DNA of 64,000 nucleotides, taken from Micromonospora rhizosphaerae (GTDB lineage: Bacteria > Actinomycetota > Actinomycetes > Mycobacteriales > Micromonosporaceae). The notes under the pieces were generated by a model. That model saw only the letters and a list, made by a program, of their open reading frames with translations, did no database searches and was not told the DNA's origin. Of the stretch, positions 51,493-61,295 are shown piece after piece. Each line of letters opens with the position of its first letter. Position 1 is the first letter of the stretch. The stretch spans positions 4,340,001 through 4,404,000 of the forward strand of contig NZ_FMHV01000002.1 of the NCBI RefSeq assembly GCF_900091465.1. The letters run 5' to 3'. Made by a program: the position numbers and the translations under genes.

Positions 51493-52424
51493 CCAGCACG
51501 ATGGTGCGGCCCGAGACCTCGAACGAACGGCGGTCCCGCGGGAGCAGGCAGCGCCGGCGTCAGCGCCGCGAGGCCTATCTGCTCCTCGTGCCGGCCCTGA
51601 TCCCGGTGCTGATCTTCAGCGTCTACCCGCTCCTGAACGGAATCTACCTCGGCTTCACCGATTCCCGTGCCGGCCTGAACCGGACCACCCACTTCACCGG
51701 GTTCGACAACTACGTCCGGCTGCTGGACAACTCGAGGTTCTGGGAATCATTCAAGATCGGACTTGTCTGGGCTTTCGGCGTCACGGCCATCCAGTTTCTG
51801 CTTGCGCTGGGTCTGGCGTTGCTGCTCAACCAGCGCCTGCGGATGCGGTGGCTGGTCCGGACCCTGGCGCTGGTGCCCTGGGCCATGCCGAGTGTGATCG
51901 TCGCGATCATGTGGCGACTGGTCTACCACCCGGACGCCGGCCTGCTCAATGACGTGCTGACCCGGCTGCACCTGATCGACGAGAACATCAACTGGCTGGC
52001 CGACTTCACGTTCGCGCTGCCCGCCGTCATCGCGGTCGGCGTGTGGGCCGGCATGCCGCAGACCACGGTGACCCTGCTGGCCGGGCTGCAAGGCGTCCCG
52101 GGCGAGCTGCACGAAGCGGGAGCGGTCGACGGCGCCACCGCCTGGCAGCGCTTCTGGCATGTCACGTTGCCGCAGTTGCGCCCGGTGATCGTGGCCATCA
52201 CGTCCCTGGACTTCGTCTGGAACTTCAACTCCTTCGGCCTGGTGTACGTCCTCACCGAGGGCGGACCCGGCGGAAAGACGATGCTGCCGATGCTCTTCGC
52301 ATACAACGAGGGCTTCAAATACGGAAACTTCGGCTACGCCGCCGCGATGGGCAACGCGATGGTCGTGCTCATCATCGGGCTGATGGCCTTCTACCTCTGG
52401 ACTCGGATGAGGGAGGCGGAGTGA
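51483..52424 (+). CDS. Sugar-type ABC transporter permease (MalF/UgpA-like)
   Basis: A 313-residue permease with six hydrophobic segments. It begins REAYLLLVPALIPVLIFSVYPLLNGIYLGFTD, the usual first segment of CUT1 sugar permeases. The EAA loop is ELHEAGAVDGATAWQRFWHVTLPQLRP (about residues 208-234), which docks the ATPase. It works with the overlapping MalG-like permease and the lipoprotein at 53321. There is no ATPase gene in the operon. Confidence 0.93.
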   Translation: MGVTSTMVRPETSNERRSRGSRQRRRQRREAYLLLVPALIPVLIFSVYPLLNGIYLGFTDSRAGLNRTTHFTGFDNYVRLLDNSRFWESFKIGLVWAFGVTAIQFLLALGLALLLNQRLRMRWLVRTLALVPWAMPSVIVAIMWRLVYHPDAGLLNDVLTRLHLIDENINWLADFTFALPAVIAVGVWAGMPQTTVTLLAGLQGVPGELHEAGAVDGATAWQRFWHVTLPQLRPVIVAITSLDFVWNFNSFGLVYVLTEGGPGGKTMLPMLFAYNEGFKYGNFGYAAAMGNAMVVLIIGLMAFYLWTRMREAE

Positions 52425-53260
52425 ACACGCGGACTCATCCGTTCATCCGGTTGCTCCAGTACGCCGCGCTCGCCGGCTTCCTGGTCTTCCTGGCATTCCC
52501 GTTGGTCTGGATGGTCTCCACCGCCTTCAAGACGCCCCAGGAGATCGTCTCGTTGCACCCGACCCTGATTCCGAAGCACCCGACGCTGTCCAACTTCACG
52601 ATGGCGCTGGAGGAGTCGAGCCTGGTGCGGGCGGGGATGAACAGCCTGCTCGTCGCGATCTCCACCGCGCTGGTGACCGTGCTGATCTCGCTGCCCGCGT
52701 CGTACGCGTTGGTCCGCTACCGCACCTGGCTGCGGAAGGCGAGTCTGGGCTGGATCCTGGTCAGCCAGATCTTCCCGCAGATCTTGATCGTCATTCCCCT
52801 GTTCATGATCATGAAGCAGTTCCAGCTGCTCAACAGCCTGGTCGGGCTGGTGCTCGTCTACCTGGTGTGGGCGTTGCCCTTCACCCTGTGGATGCTCCAG
52901 GGGTACGTGCGAGCGATCCCGCCCGAACTGGAGCAGGCCGCCGCCGTCGACGGTGCCGGCAAGGTGCGCACGCTCGTGTCCGTGGTGCTGCCGCTGCTCG
53001 CTCCGGGGCTGGTCGCCACCAGCATGTTCACCTTCATCATCAGCTGGAACGAGTTCTTCCTGGCCCTGGTGTTCCTGCAGAACCCGGAGCTGAACACGCT
53101 GCCGCTCGCGTTGGCCAGGTTCATCGGCGCGGAGGGCGCGGTCCGACTCGGGCCGCTCGCCGCGGGGTCGCTGCTCGCCACCCTGCCTGGGCTCGTCTTC
53201 TTCGCCGTCCTGCAACGCCGGCTCACGTCCGGACTGATGAGCGGCTCGGTCAAGGGCTGA
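52421..53260 (+). CDS. Sugar-type ABC transporter permease (MalG/UgpE-like)
   Basis: A 279-residue CUT1 permease. It begins LLQYAALAGFLVFLAFPLVWMVSTAFKTPQEI and has the EAA loop ELEQAAAVDGAGKVRTLVSVVLPLLAPG (about residues 166-193) and a FTFIISWNEFFLALVFL segment. It ends LTSGLMSGSVKG, the typical MalG terminus. GTG 52421 overlaps the preceding stop as GTGA. It pairs with the MalF-like protein. Confidence 0.93.
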   Translation: MNTRTHPFIRLLQYAALAGFLVFLAFPLVWMVSTAFKTPQEIVSLHPTLIPKHPTLSNFTMALEESSLVRAGMNSLLVAISTALVTVLISLPASYALVRYRTWLRKASLGWILVSQIFPQILIVIPLFMIMKQFQLLNSLVGLVLVYLVWALPFTLWMLQGYVRAIPPELEQAAAVDGAGKVRTLVSVVLPLLAPGLVATSMFTFIISWNEFFLALVFLQNPELNTLPLALARFIGAEGAVRLGPLAAGSLLATLPGLVFFAVLQRRLTSGLMSGSVKG

Positions 53261-53320
53261 TCCGGCGCGTCAACCCGGTCAGCCTCGCCCACCCCCACCA
53301 CCCCCATAAGGAGATGCATC

Positions 53321-54598
53321 GTGAGACTCAAGTCAGTTGCGGCCGTTGCCATCGCGATGGCGGTGATGCTCCCCGCCGCCGCCTGTTCCTCGTCCTCGGA
53401 CGAGAGTGGCGGCCCGGTCAAGCTCACCTTCTCCACCTACGCGTGGCAGAAGGACACTGTCGCGGCCACCAAGGACATCGTCGCCTCCTGGAACGCCAGC
53501 CACCCCGGCGTGCAGGTGGAGATGGTGCAGGTCGACGCCGACTCGGTGCACGACAAGCTCGTCACCCAGTTCAACGGCGGCAACCCGCCGGACGTCATCC
53601 ACGATGAGTCGGCCGACATCCACGGGTTCGCGGAGCAGGGTTACCTGGCGGACCTGTCACCACTTCTCTCCGCCAACACCAAGGGCCAGGTGAGCCAGGG
53701 CGTGTGGGACTCGGTCACCTTCGACAGCAAGGTGTACGGGATGCCGACGCTGATGCAGTCGTACAACGTCTTCGCCAACACGGAGCTGCTGGCCAAGGCC
53801 GGAATCCCCCTGCCGACCGGGGACCAGCCGTGGACCTGGGACGACTTCCAGGCGGCCGCCAAGAAGGCCACCTCCGGCTCCACCTTCGGCGCCGGCTGGG
53901 GTCTGAAGTCACCGGTGTCGGCGATCATGAGCCTGTCGATGAACTTCAACGGGTCGTTCTTCAGCACGAACGGCGACAAGACGGAGTTCCAGTTCGGCGA
54001 CCCGGAGAAGCAGCTGCTCTCCCGTACCCACACCATGATCTACGACGACAAGTCGCTCGCCCCGGCGTCCACGAGCATGGCGACCGGCGACGTCCTGCCC
54101 GGCTTCTTCGGCGGGAAGTACGCGATGATCATCGCCGGAAACTACAACGTGCAGCAGATCATGGAGCAGGCCCCCAAGGGCTTCGCGTGGAAGATGCTGC
54201 CGCCGCTCAAGGGACAGAGCACCAGCCAGGCGGCCAACCCGCAGACCCTGTCGGTGGCATCCCAGAGCAAGCACCAGAAGGAAGCCGCGCAGTTCATCGA
54301 GTACTACGCCAACGCGGAGAACCTCGCGAAGCTGGCCCAGGGGGATCGGCTCATCCCGACCACCAACGACGCCGCGCAGGCGGTGCTGGCGCTGACCAAG
54401 GGTGAGAACGGCTGGGACACGATGATCCTCAGCGGCAAGTCGCTGGCGGTCGCGCCGTTCCAGAAGGCGGAGGCGTACCCGCAGTGGAAGTCGCAGATCG
54501 CCACCCCGGCCTTCCAGCAGTTCTTCGCCAACAAGATCAGCATCGACGAGCTGGGCAACCAGCTGAAGTCGGGTTGGCAGACGGTCAACACCCGCTAG
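53321..54598 (+). CDS. Substrate-binding lipoprotein of the sugar-type ABC importer
   Basis: A 425-residue SBP family 1 lipoprotein. The signal ends at lipobox PAAAC with Cys at about residue 22, followed by a Ser/Asp-rich linker. The mature domain has LTFSTYAWQKDTVAATKDIVASWNASHPGVQVEM, GNPPDVIHDESADIHGFAEQGYLADLSPLL and PTGDQPWTWDDFQAAAKKAT, typical of CUT1 binding proteins. The ligand cannot be read from sequence. GTG 53321 follows AAGGAGATG. An intercistronic hairpin follows the stop. Confidence 0.93.
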   Translation: MRLKSVAAVAIAMAVMLPAAACSSSSDESGGPVKLTFSTYAWQKDTVAATKDIVASWNASHPGVQVEMVQVDADSVHDKLVTQFNGGNPPDVIHDESADIHGFAEQGYLADLSPLLSANTKGQVSQGVWDSVTFDSKVYGMPTLMQSYNVFANTELLAKAGIPLPTGDQPWTWDDFQAAAKKATSGSTFGAGWGLKSPVSAIMSLSMNFNGSFFSTNGDKTEFQFGDPEKQLLSRTHTMIYDDKSLAPASTSMATGDVLPGFFGGKYAMIIAGNYNVQQIMEQAPKGFAWKMLPPLKGQSTSQAANPQTLSVASQSKHQKEAAQFIEYYANAENLAKLAQGDRLIPTTNDAAQAVLALTKGENGWDTMILSGKSLAVAPFQKAEAYPQWKSQIATPAFQQFFANKISIDELGNQLKSGWQTVNTR

Positions 54599-54635
54599 GC
54601 GGGTCGACGCCAGCCAACAGGTATCAGCAGAGATC

Positions 54636-54662
54636 GGGGTCGCTCGCCGGCCGAGCGGCCCC
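54636..54662 (+). terminator. Intercistronic hairpin after the binding-protein gene
   Basis: An 11-bp stem (54636-54646 with 54652-54662, one G-T wobble) with a 5-nt loop, between the lipoprotein stop and the ARH1 start. As after the other binding-protein gene at 6890, it probably lets the binding protein be made in excess of downstream enzymes. Confidence 0.65.
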
Positions 54663-54678
54663 GGAAAGGAAGACCGAA

Positions 54679-55824
54679 GTGAAGGCGTTGGAGCAGCGGG
54701 CGATCGGATCCCTGGCTGGTGCGGCTGTCGGTGATGCTCTCGGTGGTGCCACCGAAGGGCGCAGCCCCGAGCAGATCAAGCAGCGGTACGGCGGGTACGT
54801 CACCGGCATCGTCGGACCGTTCCTGCCGGACTGGCAGACCGCCAGGCCCATGTCGCCGTACCACAAGGGCGATGGACACATCACCGATGACACGTTGATG
54901 ACCAACACCATCGTCAAGGTGTACGAGGCGAAGCGCGACCACCTCGACGCGTACGACATGGCCGACCTGCTGGTTCCGCTCCTGATGAACGAGAAGGTGT
55001 GGATCCCGGAGCTGGAGAAGGAGACGGTCGCGCTCAACCGGATCTTCCTCGCCGAGAAGTGGCTGGTCACGCGCCTGCACTACGGGCATGTCGACCCTCG
55101 GGAAGCCGGTAACGGCAACGTCGTCAACTGTGGCGCGGCCATGTACATGGCCCCGGTTGGCATCGCCAACGCGACCAACCCGCAAGGCGCGTACGCCGAG
55201 GCGATCGAGATCGCCGGCGCCCACCAGCTCAGCTACGGCCGGGAGGCCGCCGGCGTCTTCGCCGCCGCGGTGGCCGAGGCGATGCGGCCCGGGGCCAGCG
55301 TGGACGACGTCATCCAGGCCTCGCTCTCGGTGGCGCGGGACGGCACCCGGTCGGCGATCGAGGCGGTGGCCAAGGCGGCGACCACGGTCGACGACTGGCA
55401 GAGCGCCATCGGGGTGCTGCGTGAGGCCATCGTGCCGTTCGACACCGTCGGGCCGAACTACCGGGAACCGGGTCTGGGTGCGCGGCGCCCGAGCCGTCTG
55501 CATGCCATCGAAGAGCTTCCCGTCGCGCTCGGCATGGTGATCGTCGCTCGTGGCAACTACACCGACGCGGTGCTCGGCGCGATCAACTACGGCCGGGACT
55601 CCGACTCCATCGCGACGATGGCGGGTGCCATCTGCGGTGCGATGCACGGGATCGAGGCGATCCCGGAGGAGTGGCGGAACACCGTCGCGCGGAACAGCCG
55701 GCTTGATCTCACGGCGACCGGCCGGAGCATGGCGGGGATCGCGGTGGAGATCCGGGCCAAGGACCGCGCGCGGCACGCGGCGTCCGAGGCGGCGTTCGCC
55801 GAGTTCGAGGTGGCCGGCGCATGA
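54679..55824 (+). CDS. ADP-ribosylglycohydrolase family protein (ARH/DraG-like), first copy
   Basis: A 381-residue ARH-fold protein. The Mg-binding motifs are intact: SLAGAAVGDALGGATEGRS (about residues 11-29), HITDDTLMTNTIV (about 68-80) and NYGRDSDSIATMAGAICGAMHGI (about 303-325). The family cleaves N- or O-glycosidic bonds to ADP-ribose, and some members act on small ribosylated molecules. Placement after an ABC importer and before a ribokinase suggests a small imported substrate. GTG 54679 follows GGAAAGGAAG. Confidence 0.9.
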   Translation: MKALEQRAIGSLAGAAVGDALGGATEGRSPEQIKQRYGGYVTGIVGPFLPDWQTARPMSPYHKGDGHITDDTLMTNTIVKVYEAKRDHLDAYDMADLLVPLLMNEKVWIPELEKETVALNRIFLAEKWLVTRLHYGHVDPREAGNGNVVNCGAAMYMAPVGIANATNPQGAYAEAIEIAGAHQLSYGREAAGVFAAAVAEAMRPGASVDDVIQASLSVARDGTRSAIEAVAKAATTVDDWQSAIGVLREAIVPFDTVGPNYREPGLGARRPSRLHAIEELPVALGMVIVARGNYTDAVLGAINYGRDSDSIATMAGAICGAMHGIEAIPEEWRNTVARNSRLDLTATGRSMAGIAVEIRAKDRARHAASEAAFAEFEVAGA

Positions 55825-57176
55825 GGGTCACCTGGGTTCAACCCGAGGATGTGCTGCCGCACGAGTTGCGCCAGGCCACTGCCGAGGGGCGCGACGTCAC
55901 CGACATCGCGGCGCGGTGGCAGGCCGCTGGCGGTCCGCTGCAGCCTCCGCACGGCGGTGCGTCACAGCCCCCGGCCACACCCGTGCTGCGGGCGCTGGCT
56001 CGGGAACTGCTCGAGGAGTTGAGCGGACACGCCGGCATCGGCAGCGCGGACGAGCCGAACGACTTCGACGCCATCCGGGCGACCTGGGGCACCGGACCGG
56101 TGCTGCCGAAACCTACCGACCGCGACGCGCTGCTCGAGCGGCTGCACGGTGGTTGGCTCGGCCGGGCCAGCGGGTGTCTGCTCGGTAAGCCGGTGGAGAA
56201 GATCCCCCGCGAGGGCATCCGGGCCATCCTGGAGGACACCGGTCGCTACCCGTTGGACTACTACTTCACCGCGGTGGGCCTGTCCGACGAGGTCAACGCC
56301 GCCTGGCCGTGGAACCGGGCCAGCCGTCCGACCTCCCTGGTGGAGAACATCGACGGGATGCCGGAGGACGACGACCTGAACTACACCCTGCTGGCGCTGC
56401 ACATCCTCGAGACGTACGGGCGGGACTTCACCACTGACGACGTGGCGCAGACCTGGCTGCTCGAGCTGCCGGGGGGACGGGTCTTCACCGCCGAGCGCGC
56501 CGCCTACCGCAATCTGCTGGACGGTTACGACCCGCCGGAGACCGCCACCCGCGGGAACCCGTTCCGGGAGTGGATCGGCGCGCAGATCCGCACCGACCTG
56601 TACGGCTGGGCGAACCCGGGTGACGTCGCCACGGCGGCGGAGATGGCGTGGCGTGACGCGCGGGTCAGCCACACCCGCAACGGCCTGTACGGGGCGATGT
56701 ACGTGGCGGCCATGGCTGCGGCCGCCTGTGTCACCGACGACGTCGAGCAGGTGATCGACGCAGGGCTCTCGGTCGTGCCGCCCCGCAGCCGGCTCGCCGC
56801 CGCCGTCACGGCGGCCCGGGAACTTGCGCACAGCGGTCTCGACCTGGAGGCCGGGCTTGACCGGTTGCACGCCGCGCACGAGGGGCAGCACTGGGTCCAT
56901 GTGATCAACAACGCGGCGTTGGTGACGTACGCCCTGGCCCACGGGCGCGGTGACTTCGTCACCTCGATCTGCGCCGCGGTCGTCGGGGGCTGGGACACCG
57001 ACTCCGACGGAGCCACCGTCGGCGCCATCACGGGTGCGTTGTGCGGGGCTGACCGGCTACCCGAGCAATGGATCTCCCCGCTCAAGAACCGGCTCGCCTC
57101 GAGCATCGCGTCGTTCGACGGCATCGGCTTCGACGAGCTGGCCCGCCGGACCGGTGCGCTGGTGGACGGGCTCTGA
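55821..57176 (+). CDS. ADP-ribosylglycohydrolase family protein (ARH-like), second and longer copy
   Basis: A 451-residue ARH protein. The first 105 residues are an extra N-terminal region (MRVTWVQPEDVLPHEL..., partly proline-rich). The ARH domain has RLHGGWLGRASGCLLGKPVEKIP, EDDDLNYTLLALHILE (metal-binding acidic triad) and VVGGWDTDSDGATVGAITGALCGA. It is clearly divergent from the first copy, so the two probably differ in substrate or step rather than being a recent duplication. The ATG overlaps the upstream stop as ATGA. Confidence 0.9.
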   Translation: MRVTWVQPEDVLPHELRQATAEGRDVTDIAARWQAAGGPLQPPHGGASQPPATPVLRALARELLEELSGHAGIGSADEPNDFDAIRATWGTGPVLPKPTDRDALLERLHGGWLGRASGCLLGKPVEKIPREGIRAILEDTGRYPLDYYFTAVGLSDEVNAAWPWNRASRPTSLVENIDGMPEDDDLNYTLLALHILETYGRDFTTDDVAQTWLLELPGGRVFTAERAAYRNLLDGYDPPETATRGNPFREWIGAQIRTDLYGWANPGDVATAAEMAWRDARVSHTRNGLYGAMYVAAMAAAACVTDDVEQVIDAGLSVVPPRSRLAAAVTAARELAHSGLDLEAGLDRLHAAHEGQHWVHVINNAALVTYALAHGRGDFVTSICAAVVGGWDTDSDGATVGAITGALCGADRLPEQWISPLKNRLASSIASFDGIGFDELARRTGALVDGL

Positions 57177-58129
57177 TGGGCCCCGAGCGTGGCGCCGCCC
57201 GGATCGCGGTCGTGGGCAGCGCCAACCTCGACCTGGTGGTGACCACGCGGCAGCTGCCCAGGCCGGGCGAGACGGTGCTCGGTGAGGGTTTCACCACCGT
57301 GCCCGGTGGCAAGGGCGCCAACCAGGCCGTCGCCGCGGCGCGGGCGGGCGCGGCCTGCGCCTTCATCGGCGCGGTGGGGCAGGACGACTTCGGCCGGGTG
57401 CTGCGGGACAACCTCGCCGCTGCCGGGGTGGACGTACGCGGGCTGCGGGAGGTGCCGGGCCCGTCCGGCGTGGCGCTCATCGCGGTGGACGGGACGGCGG
57501 AGAACTTCATCGTGGTGGCGCCGGGCGCCAACGGGGAACTGTCCGAGCTGGACGGCGCCGACCAGGGGGCGGTCGCCGCCGCGGACGTACTCCTGGTACA
57601 GCTGGAGGTGCCGCTGCCCGCCGTCATCCGCGCGGCGGGCTGGGCGCGGGCGGCCGGGACCACGGTGGTGCTGAACGCCGCGCCCGCCCGCCCGCTTCCC
57701 GCGGAGCTGCTCGACCTGGTTGACGTGCTGGTGGTCAACGAGCACGAGGCGGCGGTGGTCGCCGGCGTGCCCGGCGGTGACCCGGCCGCGCTGCTCGACG
57801 CGCTGCTGTCCCTGGTGCCCCGGGTGGTGCTGACGCTCGGGGCTCGCGGGGCCGCGTACGCCGACCGGCAGGGCCTGCGGCTGGAGGTCCCGGCACCGCG
57901 GATCAACGCGGTGGACACCACCGCGGCCGGGGACGCCTTCACCGGTGCGCTGGCCGTCGGCTGGGCGGAGCGGGGCGGGCCTGGCTCCGCCGACGAGGTG
58001 ACGGCGACGCTGCGTTGGGCCTGCGCCGCCGGTGCGGCCTGCGCCCAGCGGCCCGGTGCCTCCACCGCCCTGCCCGATCGGGCCGAGATCGATGCCCTGC
58101 ACCGGGCGACCTACGGGGTACTGGCATGA
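57176..58129 (+). CDS. Ribokinase-like PfkB-family sugar kinase
   Basis: A 317-residue PfkB kinase. The N-terminal [25 protein letters not shown] and [18 protein letters not shown] (about residues 43-60) are typical of ribokinase. The C-terminal anion-hole and catalytic base lie in [19 protein letters not shown] (about 243-261). It should phosphorylate ribose or a related sugar released by the upstream ARH proteins. The ATG overlaps the preceding stop as TGATG. Other PfkB substrates, such as nucleosides or fructose derivatives, are possible. Confidence 0.9.
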   Translation: MGPERGAARIAVVGSANLDLVVTTRQLPRPGETVLGEGFTTVPGGKGANQAVAAARAGAACAFIGAVGQDDFGRVLRDNLAAAGVDVRGLREVPGPSGVALIAVDGTAENFIVVAPGANGELSELDGADQGAVAAADVLLVQLEVPLPAVIRAAGWARAAGTTVVLNAAPARPLPAELLDLVDVLVVNEHEAAVVAGVPGGDPAALLDALLSLVPRVVLTLGARGAAYADRQGLRLEVPAPRINAVDTTAAGDAFTGALAVGWAERGGPGSADEVTATLRWACAAGAACAQRPGASTALPDRAEIDALHRATYGVLA

Positions 58130-60111
58130 GCGTCAACCCGTACGTTCCACGGCCGATCGACCTGCCGACCACGGTGCCGCTCGGCGCGCACGCCGACCTG
58201 ACCACGCTGGACGAGGCGAAGATCTTCGCCGCCCCGGACGACCCGGCCGACTGGCCGGCCTGGCGGGACCAGCTCACCCGGTGGCGGGCCGACGCCCGGA
58301 CCCGGCTCGCCTACACCGGCCGCCACTACGACGAGATCACCGGCGACTGCTTCACCGTCTGCCTCGCCTGGCTCTGGGACGATACCCTCTACGACCACGA
58401 CCGGGGCGTCTTCACCGTCGAGTCGTTCCTCGAGGCGGCGCGGCGCGACTTCGGCGGTTTCGACGGGGTGGTGCTCTGGCACGCGTACCCGGTGATCGGG
58501 CTGGACGAGCGCAACCAGTTCGACTTCTACCGGGACGTGCCCGAGCTGCCCGAGGTGGTGCGCGCGTTCCAGGCGCACGGGGTCCGGGTGTTCGTCGACT
58601 ACAACCCGTGGGACACCGGCACCAGACGGGAGCCCGGCAGCGACGCCGAGGAGGTGGCGGCGCTGGCCGGCACCCTCGGCGTGGACGGGGCCTTCCTGGA
58701 CACCCTCAAGGAGGGCGCGGGCGAACTGCGCAAGGCCCTCGACGCCGTCCGGCCCGGCATGGTGCTCGAAGGCGAGAGCCGGGTGCCGCTGGCGCGGGTC
58801 GAGGACCACGCCATGTCGTGGGCGCAGTGGTTCGCGGACTCGGAGGTGCCCGGCGTGCTGCGGGCGAAGTGGTTCGAGCGGCGGCACATCCTGCACCACA
58901 CCCGCCGCTGGCACCGCAGCCACCTCGACGAGCTGCACTCCGCCTGGCTCAACGGCTGCGGCGTGCTGGTCTGGGAGAGCGTCTTCGGCGTCTGGGTCGG
59001 TTGGAACGACCGGGACAAGGCCGTGCTGCGCGCCATGCGCCGGGTGCAGGCCAGCCACGCCGCCTGGTTGCGCGCCGAGGACTGGGTCCCGCTCGCCGAC
59101 CACCCCGGCTCCGGACAGGTGTACGCATCCCGCTGGACGCACGATGGCGAGCCACTGTGGACGGTGGCGAACCGCGGCGACGAGCACGACGGCCCGTGGC
59201 TGGTCACCGACGCCCGGCCGGGCCGGCGCTTCGTGGACCTGGTCACCGGGGTGGAGTTGACCGTCAGCGAGGCCGGCGAGGGACGGGTGGCGGTGGGCGG
59301 CCGGCTGCCGGCCGGCGCGATCGCCGCGGTGATCGTCACGGACGCGCCCGTCGACCGGCACGAGCCGCCGACCGGCGACCCGTCCTTCCCGGCCCGGGCG
59401 GCCGTGCGTACCCGTACCCCGTGGGCGCCCGTCGCCGCCCTGCCGGACGGCATGGTCGCCGTGGACGGCGGCCGGCACGACCTGACCGTCCGCCATCGGG
59501 TCCGGGAGACCGGGCTGTACGGCGAGGCGCCCTACGTCGACGAGTGGAAGCCGCTGCCGCCCCGGCTGCACCACACCGGCACCCTGCGCCGCCCGGTGCG
59601 GCTCGGCCGCTTCGCCATCGACACCCACGAGGTCACCCACGGCCAGTACGCCGCGTTCCTCGCCGCTACCGGCTACCGGCCGGTCCGACCGGAGCGGTTC
59701 ACCGCCGGGCAGGGGCCCACCGACGCCCCGGTCACCGGAGTCGACCTCACCGACGCCCGCGCGTACGCCGACTGGGCCGGGCTGCGGCTGCCCACCGAGG
59801 ACGAGTGGCAGGTCGCCGCCGCGGCGGGACTGCTCGCCCGGCGCGAGCCGCTGGTCTGGAACCTGACCGAAAGTGAACACTCCGACGGGCGTACCCGGTT
59901 CGTGATCCTCAAGGGCGGCTGCGCGTACCGGGCCGAGGGCTCCGACTGGTACCTCGACGGCGGCCCGCAGCCGCCCGAGGTGTCGGTGAAGCTGCTGCTG
60001 CTCGGCGCGGGCCTGACCCGCTCCGACTCGATCGGCTTCCGCTGCGCGGCGGACCTGCCCGACTCGGGCACCGCGCACGCCTTGGTGGACCTGCCGGGGG
60101 AGGCCCGATGA
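58126..60111 (+). CDS. Glycosidase-like TIM-barrel protein fused to a degenerate FGE/SUMF1 domain
   Basis: A 661-residue two-part protein. The N-terminal half (about residues 1-320) looks like a TIM-barrel glycosidase-type domain: [48 protein letters not shown] and [21 protein letters not shown], with plausible acidic residues. A linker and beta-rich part follow. The C-terminal domain (about 440-650) is FGE-like: [51 protein letters not shown] and SIGFRCA. The C-x4-C copper site of true formylglycine-generating enzymes is replaced by AYRAEGSDW, so sulfatase activation is unlikely. The ATG overlaps the kinase stop. Confidence 0.75.
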   Translation: MSVNPYVPRPIDLPTTVPLGAHADLTTLDEAKIFAAPDDPADWPAWRDQLTRWRADARTRLAYTGRHYDEITGDCFTVCLAWLWDDTLYDHDRGVFTVESFLEAARRDFGGFDGVVLWHAYPVIGLDERNQFDFYRDVPELPEVVRAFQAHGVRVFVDYNPWDTGTRREPGSDAEEVAALAGTLGVDGAFLDTLKEGAGELRKALDAVRPGMVLEGESRVPLARVEDHAMSWAQWFADSEVPGVLRAKWFERRHILHHTRRWHRSHLDELHSAWLNGCGVLVWESVFGVWVGWNDRDKAVLRAMRRVQASHAAWLRAEDWVPLADHPGSGQVYASRWTHDGEPLWTVANRGDEHDGPWLVTDARPGRRFVDLVTGVELTVSEAGEGRVAVGGRLPAGAIAAVIVTDAPVDRHEPPTGDPSFPARAAVRTRTPWAPVAALPDGMVAVDGGRHDLTVRHRVRETGLYGEAPYVDEWKPLPPRLHHTGTLRRPVRLGRFAIDTHEVTHGQYAAFLAATGYRPVRPERFTAGQGPTDAPVTGVDLTDARAYADWAGLRLPTEDEWQVAAAAGLLARREPLVWNLTESEHSDGRTRFVILKGGCAYRAEGSDWYLDGGPQPPEVSVKLLLLGAGLTRSDSIGFRCAADLPDSGTAHALVDLPGEAR

Positions 60112-61295
60112 CCGCACCGCTGCACGGGGTGAAGGTGGTCGACCTGGCCACCCTCTTCGCCGGCCCGCTCGCCGCCGCGTTCCTCGGCGACTTCGGCGCG
60201 GATGTGATCAAGGTGGAGCATCCGGCCAAGCCCGACCCGTCGCGCGGGCACGGCCCCGCCAAGGATGGGGTCGGCCTGTGGTGGAAGGTGCTCGGCCGCA
60301 ACAAGCGGACGATCACCCTCAACCTCTCCGACCCACAGGGGGCGGAGTTGCTGCGCCGGCTGCTCGCCGACGCGGACGTACTGGTGGAGAACTTCCGCCC
60401 CGGCACGCTGGAACGGTGGGGCCTCGGCCCGGACGAGCTGCACGCGGTCAACCCGCGCCTGGTCATCGCCCGGATCAGCGGCTTCGGCCAGATCGGCCCG
60501 TACGCGCCCCGGCCCGGGTTCGGCACCCTCGCCGAGGCGATGAGCGGCTTCGCCGCCGCCACCGGTGAACCGGACGGGCCGCCCACCCTGCCCCCGTTCG
60601 GGCTCGCCGACTCGGTCACCGCGCTCGCCGCCGCGTACGCGGTCATGCTGGCCCTGCGCGGCCGCGACCGCACCGGCGCGGGCCAGGTGGTCGACCTGGC
60701 CATCATCGAGCCGATCATGGCGATGCTCGGCCCGCAGATCACCTGGTACGACCAGCTCGGCTACGTCCAGCCGCGGCTCGGCAACCGGTCCAACAACAAC
60801 GCCCCCCGCAACACCTACCGCTGTGCCGACGGGCGGTGGGTGGCCGTGTCGACGAGCGCGCAGAGCATCGCGGAGCGGGTGCTGCGGCTGGTCGGCCGCC
60901 CCGAGCTGGTCGACGAGCCGTGGTTCGCCAGCGGCAGCGGGCGGGCCGCGCACGCCGACGAACTCGACGCCGCCGTCGGCGCCTGGGTGGCGCAGCGCGA
61001 CCTGGACGAGGTCGTCGCCGCGTTCGAGGCCGCGCAGGCGGCGGTCGCCCCGGTCTATGACGTCCGCGACATCCTCGCCGACCCGCAGTACGCGGCTCTC
61101 GGGACCGTCGTCACCGTCCCCGACGAGGAGCTGGGCGAGGTGCGGATGCAGAACGTGCCGTTCCGGATGTCGTCCAGCCCGGGGGAGATCCGGCACGCCG
61201 GCCGCCGCCACGGCCAGGACACCGACGAGGTCTTCCGCGCTCTCGGCCTGGACGAAAGGGCACTCGCCGCGCTGCGCGAGCGGGGGGTGATCTGA
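60108..61295 (+). CDS. CaiB/BaiF-family (class III) CoA-transferase
   Basis: A 395-residue family III CoA-transferase that moves CoA between carboxylic acids. It begins [35 protein letters not shown] and has [46 protein letters not shown] and [32 protein letters not shown], where the Asp in GLAD (about residue 169) matches the catalytic aspartate. The ATG overlaps the upstream stop. It probably activates an acid for the following CitE-type lyase. Confidence 0.93.
   Translation: MTAPLHGVKVVDLATLFAGPLAAAFLGDFGADVIKVEHPAKPDPSRGHGPAKDGVGLWWKVLGRNKRTITLNLSDPQGAELLRRLLADADVLVENFRPGTLERWGLGPDELHAVNPRLVIARISGFGQIGPYAPRPGFGTLAEAMSGFAAATGEPDGPPTLPPFGLADSVTALAAAYAVMLALRGRDRTGAGQVVDLAIIEPIMAMLGPQITWYDQLGYVQPRLGNRSNNNAPRNTYRCADGRWVAVSTSAQSIAERVLRLVGRPELVDEPWFASGSGRAAHADELDAAVGAWVAQRDLDEVVAAFEAAQAAVAPVYDVRDILADPQYAALGTVVTVPDEELGEVRMQNVPFRMSSSPGEIRHAGRRHGQDTDEVFRALGLDERALAALRERGVI

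Noticed and set aside
58126..60111. Sulfatase-activating enzyme (FGE)
   Set aside because: The fold is present, but the active-site C-x4-C pair is missing and no sulfatase gene is nearby.
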